Source of the DNA: Hydrogenophaga sp. BPS33
GTDB lineage: Bacteria > Pseudomonadota > Gammaproteobacteria > Burkholderiales > Burkholderiaceae_C
Direction: 5' to 3'
Assembly (NCBI RefSeq): GCF_009859475.1
Contig: NZ_CP044549.1
Span: 5,332,001-5,396,000 of the forward strand
DNA: 64,000 nucleotides
The notes beneath the pieces are model-generated. The model had not been told where the DNA came from. It was given only the letters and a program-made list of their open reading frames with translations, and made no database searches. This document shows positions 9,125 through 18,154 of this stretch, piece after piece. The stretch's first letter is position 1. Each line of letters starts with the position of its first letter. The translations under genes and the position numbers were made by a program.

Positions 9125-10195
9125 TCAGTCCCCGAACATCTTCTGTTTGAGTTCGCGGCGCTGCTGGGCTTCCAGCGAGAGGCTGGCCGTGGGGCGGGCC
9201 ATCAGCCGGCCCACGCCAATGGGCTCGCCGGTTTCTTCGCAGTAACCGTAATCACCCGCGTCGATGCGGGCAATCGCCTGCTCGATCTTCTTGAGCAATT
9301 TGCGTTCACGATCGCGCGTGCGCAACTCCAGCGCATGCTCTTCTTCGATGGTGGCGCGGTCGGCGGGATCGGGCACCACCACCGTGTCTTCGCGCAGGTG
9401 CTCGGTGGTTTCGCCCGCGTTGGCCAGCATGTCGGATTTGAGCTGGGAGAGCTTGCGGCGGAAATACGCCAACTGCAGATCGCTCATGTACTCGCCGTCG
9501 GGCATCGCCTGGATGTCGGGATCGGTGAGTTGCTCAACCGGAAGGGTTTTCCAGTTGTTGGCGCGCTTGGGATCCTTCTGGATCGAGGAGGGCACGGGTG
9601 GGGTCATCACGGCACGTTCATTCATATGAGAAAAGGTCGCCTTGGCGGCGTCCGGGGCATGGGTGGGAACCACCTCCGCCTGCGCCATCTGCTCCATCAT
9701 GACCTTTTTGGCCGCGCGCTTGCCCAAAGGGCGTGGCGCGGGCTCGATCACGGCCTGCGCCGGAGCGGCCGATGGACGCTTGGCGGCGGCGGCGTGGGTG
9801 GTGGTAGCAGGAGCGGCAGAGAGGGGCACAGAAGGTCCAGGGGCTTTGGTAGTGGCTTTTGCGGCGGACTTCTTGGCCGGAGCTTGGACACTCTTGGTGG
9901 GAACAGCGGGTTTGCTCGTCGTGTGAGTGGGTTTGGCTGCGGGTTTGACCGTTGCCTTGGGCACCGCCTTGGCGGCCACCTTGGCCACCACCTTGGTTTT
10001 GGCGGGGGCCTTGGGAGCTGCCTTCGGGAGCGTGCGCGCAGTCTTGGCTGCGGTCTTGGACGCCGGCTTGGCGACGGCCTTCACGGCTGGCTTTTTGGCC
10101 GCCGGCTTCTTGGTTGGGGAAACCACCGTGCTCTTCTTGGCCGCCGACGCCGCAGGTTTGCCTGATTTCGCAGTCTTGGTAGCCGGGGCTTTCAC
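9125..10195 (-). CDS. dksA: DksA-family RNA polymerase-binding protein with a long Lys/Ala-rich arm and degenerate zinc finger
   Basis: DksA binds the RNA polymerase secondary channel and, with ppGpp, retunes transcription. The GTG at 10195 has AGGAG seven bases upstream and gives 356 residues, against about 150 in E. coli. Residues 1-190 are a Lys/Ala/Pro-rich, histone-H1-like arm. The C-terminal 160 residues are a normal DksA coiled coil with the acidic tip DPADR (Asp 276 and 279) and RTRDRERKL. Of the four zinc Cys only one remains (C319, then T322, S340, A343), the pattern of zinc-independent DksA proteins. Much of the length is low complexity but in frame and consistent in codon use. Confidence 0.9.
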   Translation of the reverse strand: MKAPATKTAKSGKPAASAAKKSTVVSPTKKPAAKKPAVKAVAKPASKTAAKTARTLPKAAPKAPAKTKVVAKVAAKAVPKATVKPAAKPTHTTSKPAVPTKSVQAPAKKSAAKATTKAPGPSVPLSAAPATTTHAAAAKRPSAAPAQAVIEPAPRPLGKRAAKKVMMEQMAQAEVVPTHAPDAAKATFSHMNERAVMTPPVPSSIQKDPKRANNWKTLPVEQLTDPDIQAMPDGEYMSDLQLAYFRRKLSQLKSDMLANAGETTEHLREDTVVVPDPADRATIEEEHALELRTRDRERKLLKKIEQAIARIDAGDYGYCEETGEPIGVGRLMARPTASLSLEAQQRRELKQKMFGD

Positions 10196-10468
10196 AAGGG
10201 GTCTCCTGTCAGTGACAAACACAACCGAATCTCGGACCGAGCGCGATCTCGGGCAGATGCCGAGAAAACCCACGCTGGCCCGCCGAATGCGACGTTATAC
10301 CCCCATTGCGGCACGGCTTTCGGCACCGAGCCCGCCATGCCCGCCATGGGAACCTCCCAGTCAACTTGGGCCGCGATTGTAACGAGGCCCAGGGATGGCA
10401 TCCGCATTCCCGCGCCCAGTCCTCGGCGGGTCGTTGGGGAAGCGCGACAAATGCCACGACAGGGTCTC

Positions 10469-11551
10469 TCAGACCAGGCTCTGGTCCAGGCCTTGCACCA
10501 GGATGTCCTTGGGCAGATCGATGCCGATGAACACCATCTTGCTGATGCGCGGCTCGCCTTCGGCCCACACCGGCCCCAGATCGCTGCCCATGAGCTGGTG
10601 CACACCCTGGAAGATCACCTTGCGATCGGTGCCTTGCATGTTCAGCACGCCCTTGTAGCGCAGCATGCGCGGGCCGTACACCTGCACGATGGCGCCCAGG
10701 AAGTCTTCCAGCTTTTCGGGGCTGAACGCCCGGTCGGCGCGGTAGACGAAGCTCTTCACATCGTCGTCGTGGTGATGGTGGTGGCCATGGCCGTGCTGGT
10801 GCGAGGGGTGGTCGCAGTGCTCGCCGTGCGCATGGTCGTGGCCGTGGTGGTCATGGTCATGACCGTGATCGTGTCCGTGGTGGTCGTGGTCATCGGCCTT
10901 GAGGAAGTCCGGGTCGATGTCGAGCTTGGCATTGAGGTTGAAGCCGCGCAGGTCGAACACTTCCTGGAGCTTCACGTCGCCGAAGTGCACCGGGCGCATG
11001 GGCGCGCGCGGGTTCATGTGCTTCAGGCGGTGCGTGAGGGCGCCCAGGTCGTCTTCGCTCACCAGGTCGGCCTTGCTGATGAAGATCTGGTCGGCAAAGC
11101 CGACTTGGCGGCGCGCCTCCTGGCGCTCATTGAGCTGCTCGGCGGCGTGCTTGGCGTCGACCAGGGTAAGGATGGAGTCCAGCAGGTACTGCTCGGCGAT
11201 CTCGTCGTCCATGAAGAAGGTCTGCGCCACCGGGCCAGGATCGGCCAGGCCGGTGGTTTCGATCACCACACGCTCGAAATCGAGTTCGCCCTTGCGCTTT
11301 TTCTGCGCCAGATCCTGCAGAGTGGTGCGCAGGTCGTCGCGGATGGTGCAGCAGATGCAGCCGTTGCTCATCTGGATGATGTTTTCCTGGGTGTCGGCCA
11401 CCAGGATCTCGTTGTCGATGTTCTCTTCACCGAACTCGTTCTCCACCACCGCGATCTTCTGGCCGTGGGCCTCGCTGAGCACGCGTTTGAGCAAGGTGGT
11501 TTTCCCCGAGCCGAGGAAGCCGGTGAGGATGGTCGCGGGAATCAGGGACAT
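10469..11551 (-). CDS. COG0523/CobW-family GTPase with His-rich metal-binding stretch
   Basis: Members of this P-loop GTPase family insert or traffic metals, often zinc. The 360-residue protein has Walker A GFLGSGKTT at 11-19, the family metal motif CICC (Cys 65, 67, 68), ETTGLADP, the guanine-specificity motif SKADL and a C-terminal CobW domain. Between the two domains lies a stretch of about 50 residues dominated by His and Asp, which suggests metal buffering. The ATG at 11551 is preferred over an in-frame TTG upstream. Its neighbour dksA encodes a protein lacking zinc ligands. I infer a role in zinc supply, but the metal is not shown by sequence. Confidence 0.85.
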   Translation of the reverse strand: MSLIPATILTGFLGSGKTTLLKRVLSEAHGQKIAVVENEFGEENIDNEILVADTQENIIQMSNGCICCTIRDDLRTTLQDLAQKKRKGELDFERVVIETTGLADPGPVAQTFFMDDEIAEQYLLDSILTLVDAKHAAEQLNERQEARRQVGFADQIFISKADLVSEDDLGALTHRLKHMNPRAPMRPVHFGDVKLQEVFDLRGFNLNAKLDIDPDFLKADDHDHHGHDHGHDHDHHGHDHAHGEHCDHPSHQHGHGHHHHHDDDVKSFVYRADRAFSPEKLEDFLGAIVQVYGPRMLRYKGVLNMQGTDRKVIFQGVHQLMGSDLGPVWAEGEPRISKMVFIGIDLPKDILVQGLDQSLV

Positions 11552-11599
11552 GGTGGGCACGGGCAAAAAGAAATGGGGGAAGAAGGACGGCCTGCGATT

Positions 11600-12046
11600 T
11601 CAAGGACGCAGGTACACGTAGCCTTCGCGCGCCTGCAGGCGGGCCACTTCGGCCACGCCCGAGGGCACGATCTTGGCTTCCATGGCGACCTTGGCCGCGT
11701 CGATGTTGCGGGCCACCAGGGTGTTGTTGCAGACGAAGAAGTCCACGCCCTTGGCCGAGAGATCGCCGATGGAGCCGGCAAACGACTGCTGCTGCGCATT
11801 GGTAGCACCGTCGAGCAGGAAGTCGATGCCCGCGCCGTGGGTGACCACGACGATCTTGGCCGTGGGATCGGCGGCGAGGTGGTTGCGGATGTTCTGGATC
11901 GCACGCGTGGCCTGGGGAATGCCATCGCTCAGGTGGTACACGACCTTGATCGCCGGCTGCGCCGTGGCCTGGGCCTGCGCCTGGGCGCCGGCGGCCACCA
12001 CGCTGCTGATCAACAGGGCTTTGAGGATGGCAAGAAACTTGGACAT
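11600..12046 (-). CDS. Exported DsrE-family protein
   Basis: This 148-residue protein has a cleavable-looking signal peptide (KFLAILKALLISSVVAAGAQA) and then a DsrE/DsrF-like alpha/beta domain with IVVVTHGAGIDFLL and a single Cys in FFVCNNT. Periplasmic DsrE-like proteins are linked to sulfur handling, but the role here is unknown. The ATG at 12046 is preceded by GGAGACC. It lies 48 bases upstream of the COG0523 GTPase gene and could be co-transcribed with it. Confidence 0.7.
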   Translation of the reverse strand: MSKFLAILKALLISSVVAAGAQAQAQATAQPAIKVVYHLSDGIPQATRAIQNIRNHLAADPTAKIVVVTHGAGIDFLLDGATNAQQQSFAGSIGDLSAKGVDFFVCNNTLVARNIDAAKVAMEAKIVPSGVAEVARLQAREGYVYLRP

Positions 12047-12142
12047 GGGGGTTGGTCTCCGGTCGGAATAAAGGCGGGGCCCGTGTTGGGCGGGGAGCAT
12101 CCTACAGGCAATGCATGACAGCGTGGCGCCAGGGGGTATGTC

Positions 12143-13132
12143 TCAGCGCGAGCGCGTGGTGCGCGGCTTGGTCGTTTCGGCCACGGCGGGCGAGGGGTCC
12201 GGCGCCTGCCCGGCACGCGTGCCGGCACGCGGGTGCGCCGCGTCGTACACCTGCGCGAGGTGCTGGAAATCGAGCCGGGTGTAGACCTGGGTGGTGCTGA
12301 TGCTGGCGTGGCCCAGCAGTTCCTGCACCGCGCGCAGATCGCCACTGGACTGCAGCACATGGCTGGCGAAAGAGTGGCGCAGCATGTGCGGATGCACCGG
12401 CGTGGCCAGGCCGGCCAGGCGCGAGCGCCGCTTCAGGCGCACCCGGATGTGCTGGGGCGTCAGGCGCTGGCCGCGCGAGCCGATGAACAGCGCCGGATCG
12501 TCGCCAGCCCAGGCGGCGCGCTGGGCCAGCCACGCCGCCAGGGCTGCCAGCGCCTGGCGGCCGACGGGCACGCTGCGCCGCTTGGCACCTTTGCCCAGCA
12601 CGTGCGCCTCGCCCTCCTGCGCATCGATCCAGCCACGCGCCTGGCCGCTGGCGGCCACGTCCAGCCCCACCAGTTCGCCGATGCGCAGACCGCAGCCGTA
12701 CAGCAGCTCGGTGATGCAGGCGTCACGCGCTTCCAGTGCCGGGTCGTCGGCCTCTTCGTGGTGCGTGGCCAGTTGCACGGCGTCGTCCACGCCCAAGGCC
12801 TTGGGCAGGGGCTTGCCGGCCTTGGGCGCGCGCACGTCTTGCACCGGGTTGTGGTCGATCAGGCCCTGACGGCCGAGCCAGACATAGAAACCGCGCCAGC
12901 CCGAGAGGATGAGCGCAATGCCGCGCGCGCTGCGGCCCGCGCCATGCATCTGCGCCACCCAGCGGCGGATGTGCGCGTTCTGCACGGCCGTCAAGAGCAC
13001 GCCGGCTTCGCGCGCCTGCGTGCTGAGCTTCTCCAGATCGAGCGTGTACAACGCCACCGTGCGATCGGCCAGGCGCTTTTCCACGCGCACGTGGTCCAGA
13101 TAGGCCTGTACCCGTGCGCGGTCGTCGCTCAT
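12143..13132 (-). CDS. xerC: XerC, tyrosine recombinase for chromosome dimer resolution
   Basis: XerC acts with XerD at dif to resolve chromosome dimers. The 329-residue protein has an N-terminal SAM-like core-binding domain (1-100) and a catalytic domain. The expected residues are visible: Arg in CGLRIGEL, Lys in GKGAKRR, HPHMLRHSF (H-x-x-R), GHASIS and the Tyr nucleophile in TQVYTRL. It has about 30 extra C-terminal residues rich in Pro, Ala and Thr. The genetic context with DUF484 and dapF is the usual one for xerC. The ATG at 13132 lies two bases beyond one arm of a 65-bp palindrome. Confidence 0.93.
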   Translation of the reverse strand: MSDDRARVQAYLDHVRVEKRLADRTVALYTLDLEKLSTQAREAGVLLTAVQNAHIRRWVAQMHGAGRSARGIALILSGWRGFYVWLGRQGLIDHNPVQDVRAPKAGKPLPKALGVDDAVQLATHHEEADDPALEARDACITELLYGCGLRIGELVGLDVAASGQARGWIDAQEGEAHVLGKGAKRRSVPVGRQALAALAAWLAQRAAWAGDDPALFIGSRGQRLTPQHIRVRLKRRSRLAGLATPVHPHMLRHSFASHVLQSSGDLRAVQELLGHASISTTQVYTRLDFQHLAQVYDAAHPRAGTRAGQAPDPSPAVAETTKPRTTRSR

Positions 13133-13133
13133 G

Positions 13134-13198
13134 AGGGCCTGTTCACATGGCCTTTTTGATCCGCAACGCATCTTGGGAAAACAGTGTGAACAGGCCCT
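13134..13198. repeat. 65-bp element with perfect 14-bp terminal inverted repeats
   Basis: AGGGCCTGTTCACA at 13134-13147 is the exact inverse of TGTGAACAGGCCCT at 13185-13198, with 37 bases between. The element fills the gap between DUF484 and xerC, and the DUF484 stop codon lies inside one arm. It could be a small mobile element remnant, an extragenic palindrome or a processing hairpin in the message. Confidence 0.75.
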
Positions 13199-13877
13199 AA
13201 GGCCTCAACCGGGAGAGGGCCGCGCCGGTCAGTTCGCCGATGCCCTCCAGGAAATCGGTGCCCATGTCGGGGGCGAAGCGGCTGGAGTCGGCAGAGGCCA
13301 GCACGATCAGACCAAAGGCTTGCGGCGCCAGGCCGGCGCGCAGGGGAATGAGCGCCAGGGACACCGCGCCGGCCGGGTCCTCCAGCCACTGCGCGGCTTC
13401 CAGGCCGGGATTGCCACCGCAATAGGGACGCATGAGCGAATCGGCGAAGGCCTTCACGTCTTCGCTGGCGCCTTGGGCAAAGGGCTCGTCGGCGAACTCG
13501 GGCGCCACGCCCCACGCGCGGATGGCCACCTGGGGCACGAGGAAATGCTCGGTGATCGCGCGCACCGCCACGGCGGGCAGATCGCGCGCCTCGCGCGTCA
13601 GCAGCAACTCGCGCGTCCAGCGTTGCAGCTTGTCGGCAATGGCGGTGTTCTCGTGGCCATGGCGGATCATCTCCGCGCCCCGCAATTCGAGGTTGCGGAT
13701 CTTCTCGCGCAGCATTTCGGCCTGGCGTTCCTGCAGGCTCACCGCCCGGTTGCCGTGGGGACTCGTCAGTTGCACCGCGGCCAGCAGGCTGGCGTGGCGC
13801 TCGAAAAAGTCGGGCGTGTTGATCAGGTAGTTGGCAATGTCGTCTTCGGTGATCGGAGGGATGTTGTTGGCGTTCAT
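13197..13877 (-). CDS. DUF484 family protein
   Basis: This 226-residue protein has the DUF484 layout: an N-terminal helix (ITEDDIANYLINTPDFFERH), a coiled-coil section around 50-75 and a GAF-like C-terminal domain. No biochemical function is established, but the gene usually sits between dapF and xerC, as it does here. Its stop codon is TAG and lies within the palindrome shared with the xerC leader. The start is the ATG giving MNANNIPP. Confidence 0.85.
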   Translation of the reverse strand: MNANNIPPITEDDIANYLINTPDFFERHASLLAAVQLTSPHGNRAVSLQERQAEMLREKIRNLELRGAEMIRHGHENTAIADKLQRWTRELLLTREARDLPAVAVRAITEHFLVPQVAIRAWGVAPEFADEPFAQGASEDVKAFADSLMRPYCGGNPGLEAAQWLEDPAGAVSLALIPLRAGLAPQAFGLIVLASADSSRFAPDMGTDFLEGIGELTGAALSRLRP

Positions 13878-13919
13878 GGCAGCAAGGGTAAAGGAAGATC
13901 AGGTTGGCGTGCAGTCCCA

Positions 13920-14054
13920 CCAATGGCTGCACATGAAATCGCGCCTTCGCACCCAGAGCAGCGTTGCAAATCCTCGCGATACCGTCGCCTTTCGCTCCGG
14001 TTTGCGCCTCGCCCTGGGCACGAATGCTTCGATTTCATTTTGTGCAGCCATTGG
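13920..14054. repeat. 135-bp imperfect palindrome between dapF and DUF484
   Basis: The left arm CCAATGGCTGCACA-TGAAATCG (13920-13941) matches the inverse of the right arm at 14030-14054 except for a three-base insertion. The interior also pairs partly around CGCACCCAG and CTGGGCACG. The right arm encodes the last residues of dapF (ANGCTK) and its stop. It could be a foldback element inserted at the dapF 3' end, or an mRNA hairpin. Confidence 0.7.
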
Positions 14055-14937
14055 CGGGGCTGCACGCCAGGTCGGGAACGTCGATGTCCCCGTCGAACAC
14101 GGTGGTGGCCGGGCCGGTCATGAAAACAGCTTGATCGTGCAGAGGCGTTTCGCGCCATTCGATCGTGAGCACGCCGCCTCGGGTGTGCACGTCCACCCGC
14201 GCGTCCAGCAGACCCAGGCGGATGCCGGCGACCACGGCGGCGCAGGCGCCCGTGCCACAGGCCAGCGTTTCACCGGCACCGCGCTCGTACACGCGCAGGC
14301 GCACTTCGTGGCGGCTTACCACCTGCAGGAAGCCGGCGTTCACGCGGCGTGGAAAACGTTCGTGCGATTCGATCCACGGTCCCCAGGAGGCCACCGGCGC
14401 GGTATCGACGTCGTCCACCAGCAGCACGGCATGCGGGTTGCCCATGGAGAGCACGGCCACGGGCACGTCGCCCGCATAGGGCAGCGCCAGCGGCCAGCGC
14501 TCGAAGCGTCCCATGGTCTCGGGCCGCAGGCCCTCGCCATTGAAAGGCACGCGGTCGAGCGCGAACACGGGCGCGCCCATGTCCACCGTCACGCGGCCGT
14601 CTTCGTGCATGTGAAGTTCGAGTTCGCCGTTCTGGACCTTCACGCGCACCGGGTTGCGCGTGGTCAGCTTCTTGTCGTGCACGTAGCGCACGAAACAGCG
14701 CGCGCCGTTGCCGCACTGCTCGACCTCGCCACCGTCGGCGTTGTGGATCCGGTATTCGAAGTCCAGCCCTTCGCGCGGCGAGGCGCGCACGCTCAGGATC
14801 TGATCGGCGCCCACGCCGAAGTGGCGGTCGGCCAGGAAGCGGTATTGCGCGGCGCTCAGGCCGAGCAGGCCCTGCGTTTCGTCGAGCACGACAAAGTCGT
14901 TGCCTGCGCCTTGCATCTTGGTGAATCGGATGTGCAT
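14035..14937 (-). CDS. dapF: DapF, diaminopimelate epimerase
   Basis: DapF converts LL- to meso-diaminopimelate, supplying lysine synthesis and the substrate of MurE. The 300-residue protein starts [20 protein letters not shown]. The two catalytic Cys are visible in [16 protein letters not shown] and [10 protein letters not shown]. An in-frame ATG three codons upstream is an alternative start. The protein is longer than the 274 residues of E. coli, and its last six residues come from the adjacent palindrome, so the natural C-terminus may have been altered. Confidence 0.95.
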   Translation of the reverse strand: MHIRFTKMQGAGNDFVVLDETQGLLGLSAAQYRFLADRHFGVGADQILSVRASPREGLDFEYRIHNADGGEVEQCGNGARCFVRYVHDKKLTTRNPVRVKVQNGELELHMHEDGRVTVDMGAPVFALDRVPFNGEGLRPETMGRFERWPLALPYAGDVPVAVLSMGNPHAVLLVDDVDTAPVASWGPWIESHERFPRRVNAGFLQVVSRHEVRLRVYERGAGETLACGTGACAAVVAGIRLGLLDARVDVHTRGGVLTIEWRETPLHDQAVFMTGPATTVFDGDIDVPDLACSPANGCTK

Positions 14938-15041
14938 GAAAACCATTATCCGCCGAGTGCGCCGCGCGACCGGTTTGTCGAGCGTTGCAGCCGATGCCCC
15001 TTCTGCCGCGCAGGCTCCCAGGTGTTGACGCAAAATGCCGC

Positions 15042-16763
15042 ATGGTTCGCCCCACCCAACTCCTACACCCGCTCCGCCCGCTCGCTGCTGTGCGGCCCGC
15101 CGCCACCGTGCTGCTGTTGCGCGACAGCGCCGACCCCGCCAAGCCCGGCATCGAAGTGCTGATGACGCGCCGCTCAATGACGGCCAGCTTCGCGCCCGGC
15201 GCCTACGTGTTTCCCGGCGGCGGCATCGATGCCGCCGATGCGCAGTCCCACGGCATGTCCAGCCGTCGCGCCACGCAAAGCGACCTGCACCTCACGCAGG
15301 CCATTGCTGCCATCCGCGAAAGCTTCGAAGAACTCGGCGTGTTACTGGCGCACCGCGCCGACGGATCGCCGGTGGACGACAGCGACATCGCGATGCTCGA
15401 GCGCAACGCCCCGTTCACCGCGCAGTGCCAGGCCCAGGGCCTGACGCTCGATGGCGCGGGCGTGTTCGTGCTGGCGCACTGGATCACCGACCGCGACCTG
15501 CCGCGCCGCTTCGACGTGCCCTTCCTGGTCGCGCGCATGCCCGAAGGACAGCAACCGGTGGCCGACGAGGCCGAGCAGTTCGAACCGTGCTGGGTGCGCC
15601 CGGCCGACGCGCTGGAACGCCACAAGGCCGGTGGCTTCTTCATCATCTTCCCGACCATTCGCACGCTCGAGCGGCTGCAGGCCTACGCCAACGTGCAGGC
15701 GGTGCTGGACGCCTGTGCGGCCAACGACGAACCTCTGTGGACCAGTTGCCCGCGCGGAGGCCTTGTGCATGGCACCGAAAAGCGCTACATGGAGCACGAG
15801 CCCGCCTTCGGCGAACTCGCCATGGTCTGCCCCGACGGCCAACTCGTGCACAGCCTGGACTGGCAGCACGAACAAGCGGTTCAGCTGCTCAAGAACGTGC
15901 AACGCCTGACCGCGCCCAACCCGGGCTACATGACCGGCCCGGGCACCAACAGCTACGTGGTGGGCGACCCGGCCACCGGCCACATCGTGATCGACCCCGG
16001 GCCGGACGAGCCCGCGCACATCGAGCGGCTGTGGCGCGCGGCGGGTGGGCGCATCCAGGCCATCGTCTGCACGCACTCGCACCCCGACCACTCGCCCGGC
16101 GCGCCGCGCCTGCAAGCGCTGTGCGTGGCCGCCGGGTTGGAGAAACCGCCCATCCTGGGCCTGCCCAGCGCGGATACGTCGCGCGAGAACAGCCGCTTCA
16201 CACCCGAGCGCGCGCTGGCCGATGGCGAGCAGATCGTCCTGCTGGGCCAGTCGGGCGAGGCCACGGTGTCGCACACGCTGGAGGTGGTGCACACGCCGGG
16301 TCACGCGGCCAACCACCTGTGCCTGGCGCTGGTGGAAGACGGCCTGTTGTTCACCGGCGACCACATCCTCAACGGCAGCACCACCGTGATCGACCCGCCC
16401 GACGGCAACATGGGCGCCTACCTCGATTCGCTGGACAAGCTCGACGCGGTGTGCGAACGCCACGGCATCGAATTCCTGCTGCCCGCGCACGGTTACGTGC
16501 TGGGCGATCTGCGCCGCGCGGCGGACAACCCCAGCGCGCCCGTGAACGGCGGCGCTCGTGCGGCCATTGCCCACCTCAAGGCACACCGCCTCGCACGCGA
16601 GGCCAAGGTGGCGCGCGCGCTGCAGGCCCTGCCCGAAGGCACGCCCGACGACTGGGTGAAGATCGCCTACGACGACGTGCCCGACCGCCTGTGGCCCGTG
16701 GCCAAGCGCTCTCTGATGGCCCACGTGGAACACATCCAGAGCCTGGGCGGCTTCAACCTTTGA
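15042..16763 (+). CDS. Nudix hydrolase fused to a metallo-beta-lactamase-fold hydrolase
   Basis: This 573-residue protein joins two hydrolase domains. Residues 20-230 are Nudix: FPGGG, an insertion, then [13 protein letters not shown], as in Nudt19-like members that have a spacer inside the Nudix box. Residues 290-550 are an MBL-fold domain resembling LACTB2, with [30 protein letters not shown] and TGDHI. The THSHPDHS motif supplies metal ligands. Substrates are unknown; CoA or nucleoside diphosphates and an ester or RNA are possible. The ATG at 15042 is preferred over one 57 bases upstream because conserved sequence begins only after it. It is divergent from dapF. Confidence 0.85.
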   Translation: MVRPTQLLHPLRPLAAVRPAATVLLLRDSADPAKPGIEVLMTRRSMTASFAPGAYVFPGGGIDAADAQSHGMSSRRATQSDLHLTQAIAAIRESFEELGVLLAHRADGSPVDDSDIAMLERNAPFTAQCQAQGLTLDGAGVFVLAHWITDRDLPRRFDVPFLVARMPEGQQPVADEAEQFEPCWVRPADALERHKAGGFFIIFPTIRTLERLQAYANVQAVLDACAANDEPLWTSCPRGGLVHGTEKRYMEHEPAFGELAMVCPDGQLVHSLDWQHEQAVQLLKNVQRLTAPNPGYMTGPGTNSYVVGDPATGHIVIDPGPDEPAHIERLWRAAGGRIQAIVCTHSHPDHSPGAPRLQALCVAAGLEKPPILGLPSADTSRENSRFTPERALADGEQIVLLGQSGEATVSHTLEVVHTPGHAANHLCLALVEDGLLFTGDHILNGSTTVIDPPDGNMGAYLDSLDKLDAVCERHGIEFLLPAHGYVLGDLRRAADNPSAPVNGGARAAIAHLKAHRLAREAKVARALQALPEGTPDDWVKIAYDDVPDRLWPVAKRSLMAHVEHIQSLGGFNL

Positions 16764-16782
16764 TCCACGGGGAGCGAACGCG

Positions 16783-17196
<414 letters not shown>

Positions 17197-17304
17197 GCGC
17201 GCTACCGGGTTCGGCCTTGCCCTTGCCACAACCCCGACCACCACCGCGTTGCGACAGAACTCACCCAGGCATGCGGTGTTGGCATGGGCTCGCAGTGGTC
17301 CAGC

Positions 17305-18153
17305 TCACGCGCTGCGGTGCGGGGCCTGTCCCAAGGTCTGCTGCGCCAGGCGGATGACCGGCAGGTCGATCATCTTGCCGTCCACCTGGATCGCCGCACC
17401 ACCGCTGGCTTGCGCGGCCACCAGCACGCGCTGCGCCCAGGCGACCTCTTCTTCGGTGGGCGCAAACACCGCGTTCACAGTGTCCACCTGCGAAGGGTGG
17501 ATGCACAGCTTGGCGCCAAAGCCAGCGGCGCGCGCGCGCACGGCGTCGCGCTTCGTCGCCTCTCCATCGGACAGCGCCACCGTGACGCCATCGATCGGCG
17601 CGGCCAGCGTGGCGCGCCGCGATGCCGCGACGATCTGGAAGCGGACCGCCGCCAGCTCGGGCTCGTCCGGCGTGCACCGCAGGCCGAGGTCGAGCTGGAA
17701 ATCGATATGCCCGAACGCCAGGCGGCGCACCTGGCGTGCGCCAGCGATCTGCGGCAACGCGTCCAGGCCCGCGAGCGACTCCACCAGCGGCACGAGCGCG
17801 GCCGCGGGCCCGAGCGCACTGGCCACGGCGTGCAGGTCTTGCGCCGACTCGGCCTTGGGCACCATGGCACCGCACAGCCCTTGCGCGCACCACGGTGCGA
17901 TGGCGCTGAGGTCTGGCACATGCCATTCGGTGCCGGGGGCGTTGATGCGAACCAGCACACGGCCTCGCTGCGTTGCGTCCAGCGCCGCCAGCGCCTCGAC
18001 CAACTGGGCACGCGCGCCCGGTTTTTCGGCCGGCGACACCGCGTCCTCCAGATCCACGATCACACCACCGGCCGCCGACGCAAGCGCCTTGGCGAGGCGT
18101 TCCGGGCGCGAGGCCGGTACAAAAAGAAAGCTGCGGGCAGAAGACAGGTTCAT
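17305..18153 (-). CDS. CitE-like acyl-CoA lyase
   Basis: This 282-residue HpcH/HpaI-superfamily protein is related to citrate lyase beta and citramalyl-CoA or malyl-CoA lyases, which cleave a 3-hydroxyacyl-CoA to a short CoA ester plus a 2-oxo acid. Visible are RSFLFVPASRP, VDLEDAVSP, VRINAPG and LCIHPSQV. The ATG at 18153 gives the family start MNLSSARSFLFVP and follows the CoA-transferase stop by one base (TGAAATG). It is the last gene of a four-gene operon. By comparison with itaconate loci I infer citramalyl-CoA lyase, but the substrate is not proven. Confidence 0.8.
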   Translation of the reverse strand: MNLSSARSFLFVPASRPERLAKALASAAGGVIVDLEDAVSPAEKPGARAQLVEALAALDATQRGRVLVRINAPGTEWHVPDLSAIAPWCAQGLCGAMVPKAESAQDLHAVASALGPAAALVPLVESLAGLDALPQIAGARQVRRLAFGHIDFQLDLGLRCTPDEPELAAVRFQIVAASRRATLAAPIDGVTVALSDGEATKRDAVRARAAGFGAKLCIHPSQVDTVNAVFAPTEEEVAWAQRVLVAAQASGGAAIQVDGKMIDLPVIRLAQQTLGQAPHRSA

Positions 18154-18154
18154 T

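Noticed and set aside
7169..10165. A nearly 1000-residue open frame on the plus strand.
   Set aside because: It is antisense to the STAS protein, dksA and part of hslV. Its composition is His/Arg/Gly-rich, as expected of the complement of GC-rich coding DNA, and no domain is recognisable.
9700..10195. Lys/Ala-rich tract as a frameshift or fusion artefact.
   Set aside because: The frame is continuous, the start has a good ribosome site, and similar arms are recalled in related DksA proteins.
10740..10920. The GTGGTG/CATGGTC-rich tract as a possible repeat array.
   Set aside because: It encodes the His/Asp-rich stretch of the COG0523 GTPase and is low-complexity coding DNA, not a separate repeat.
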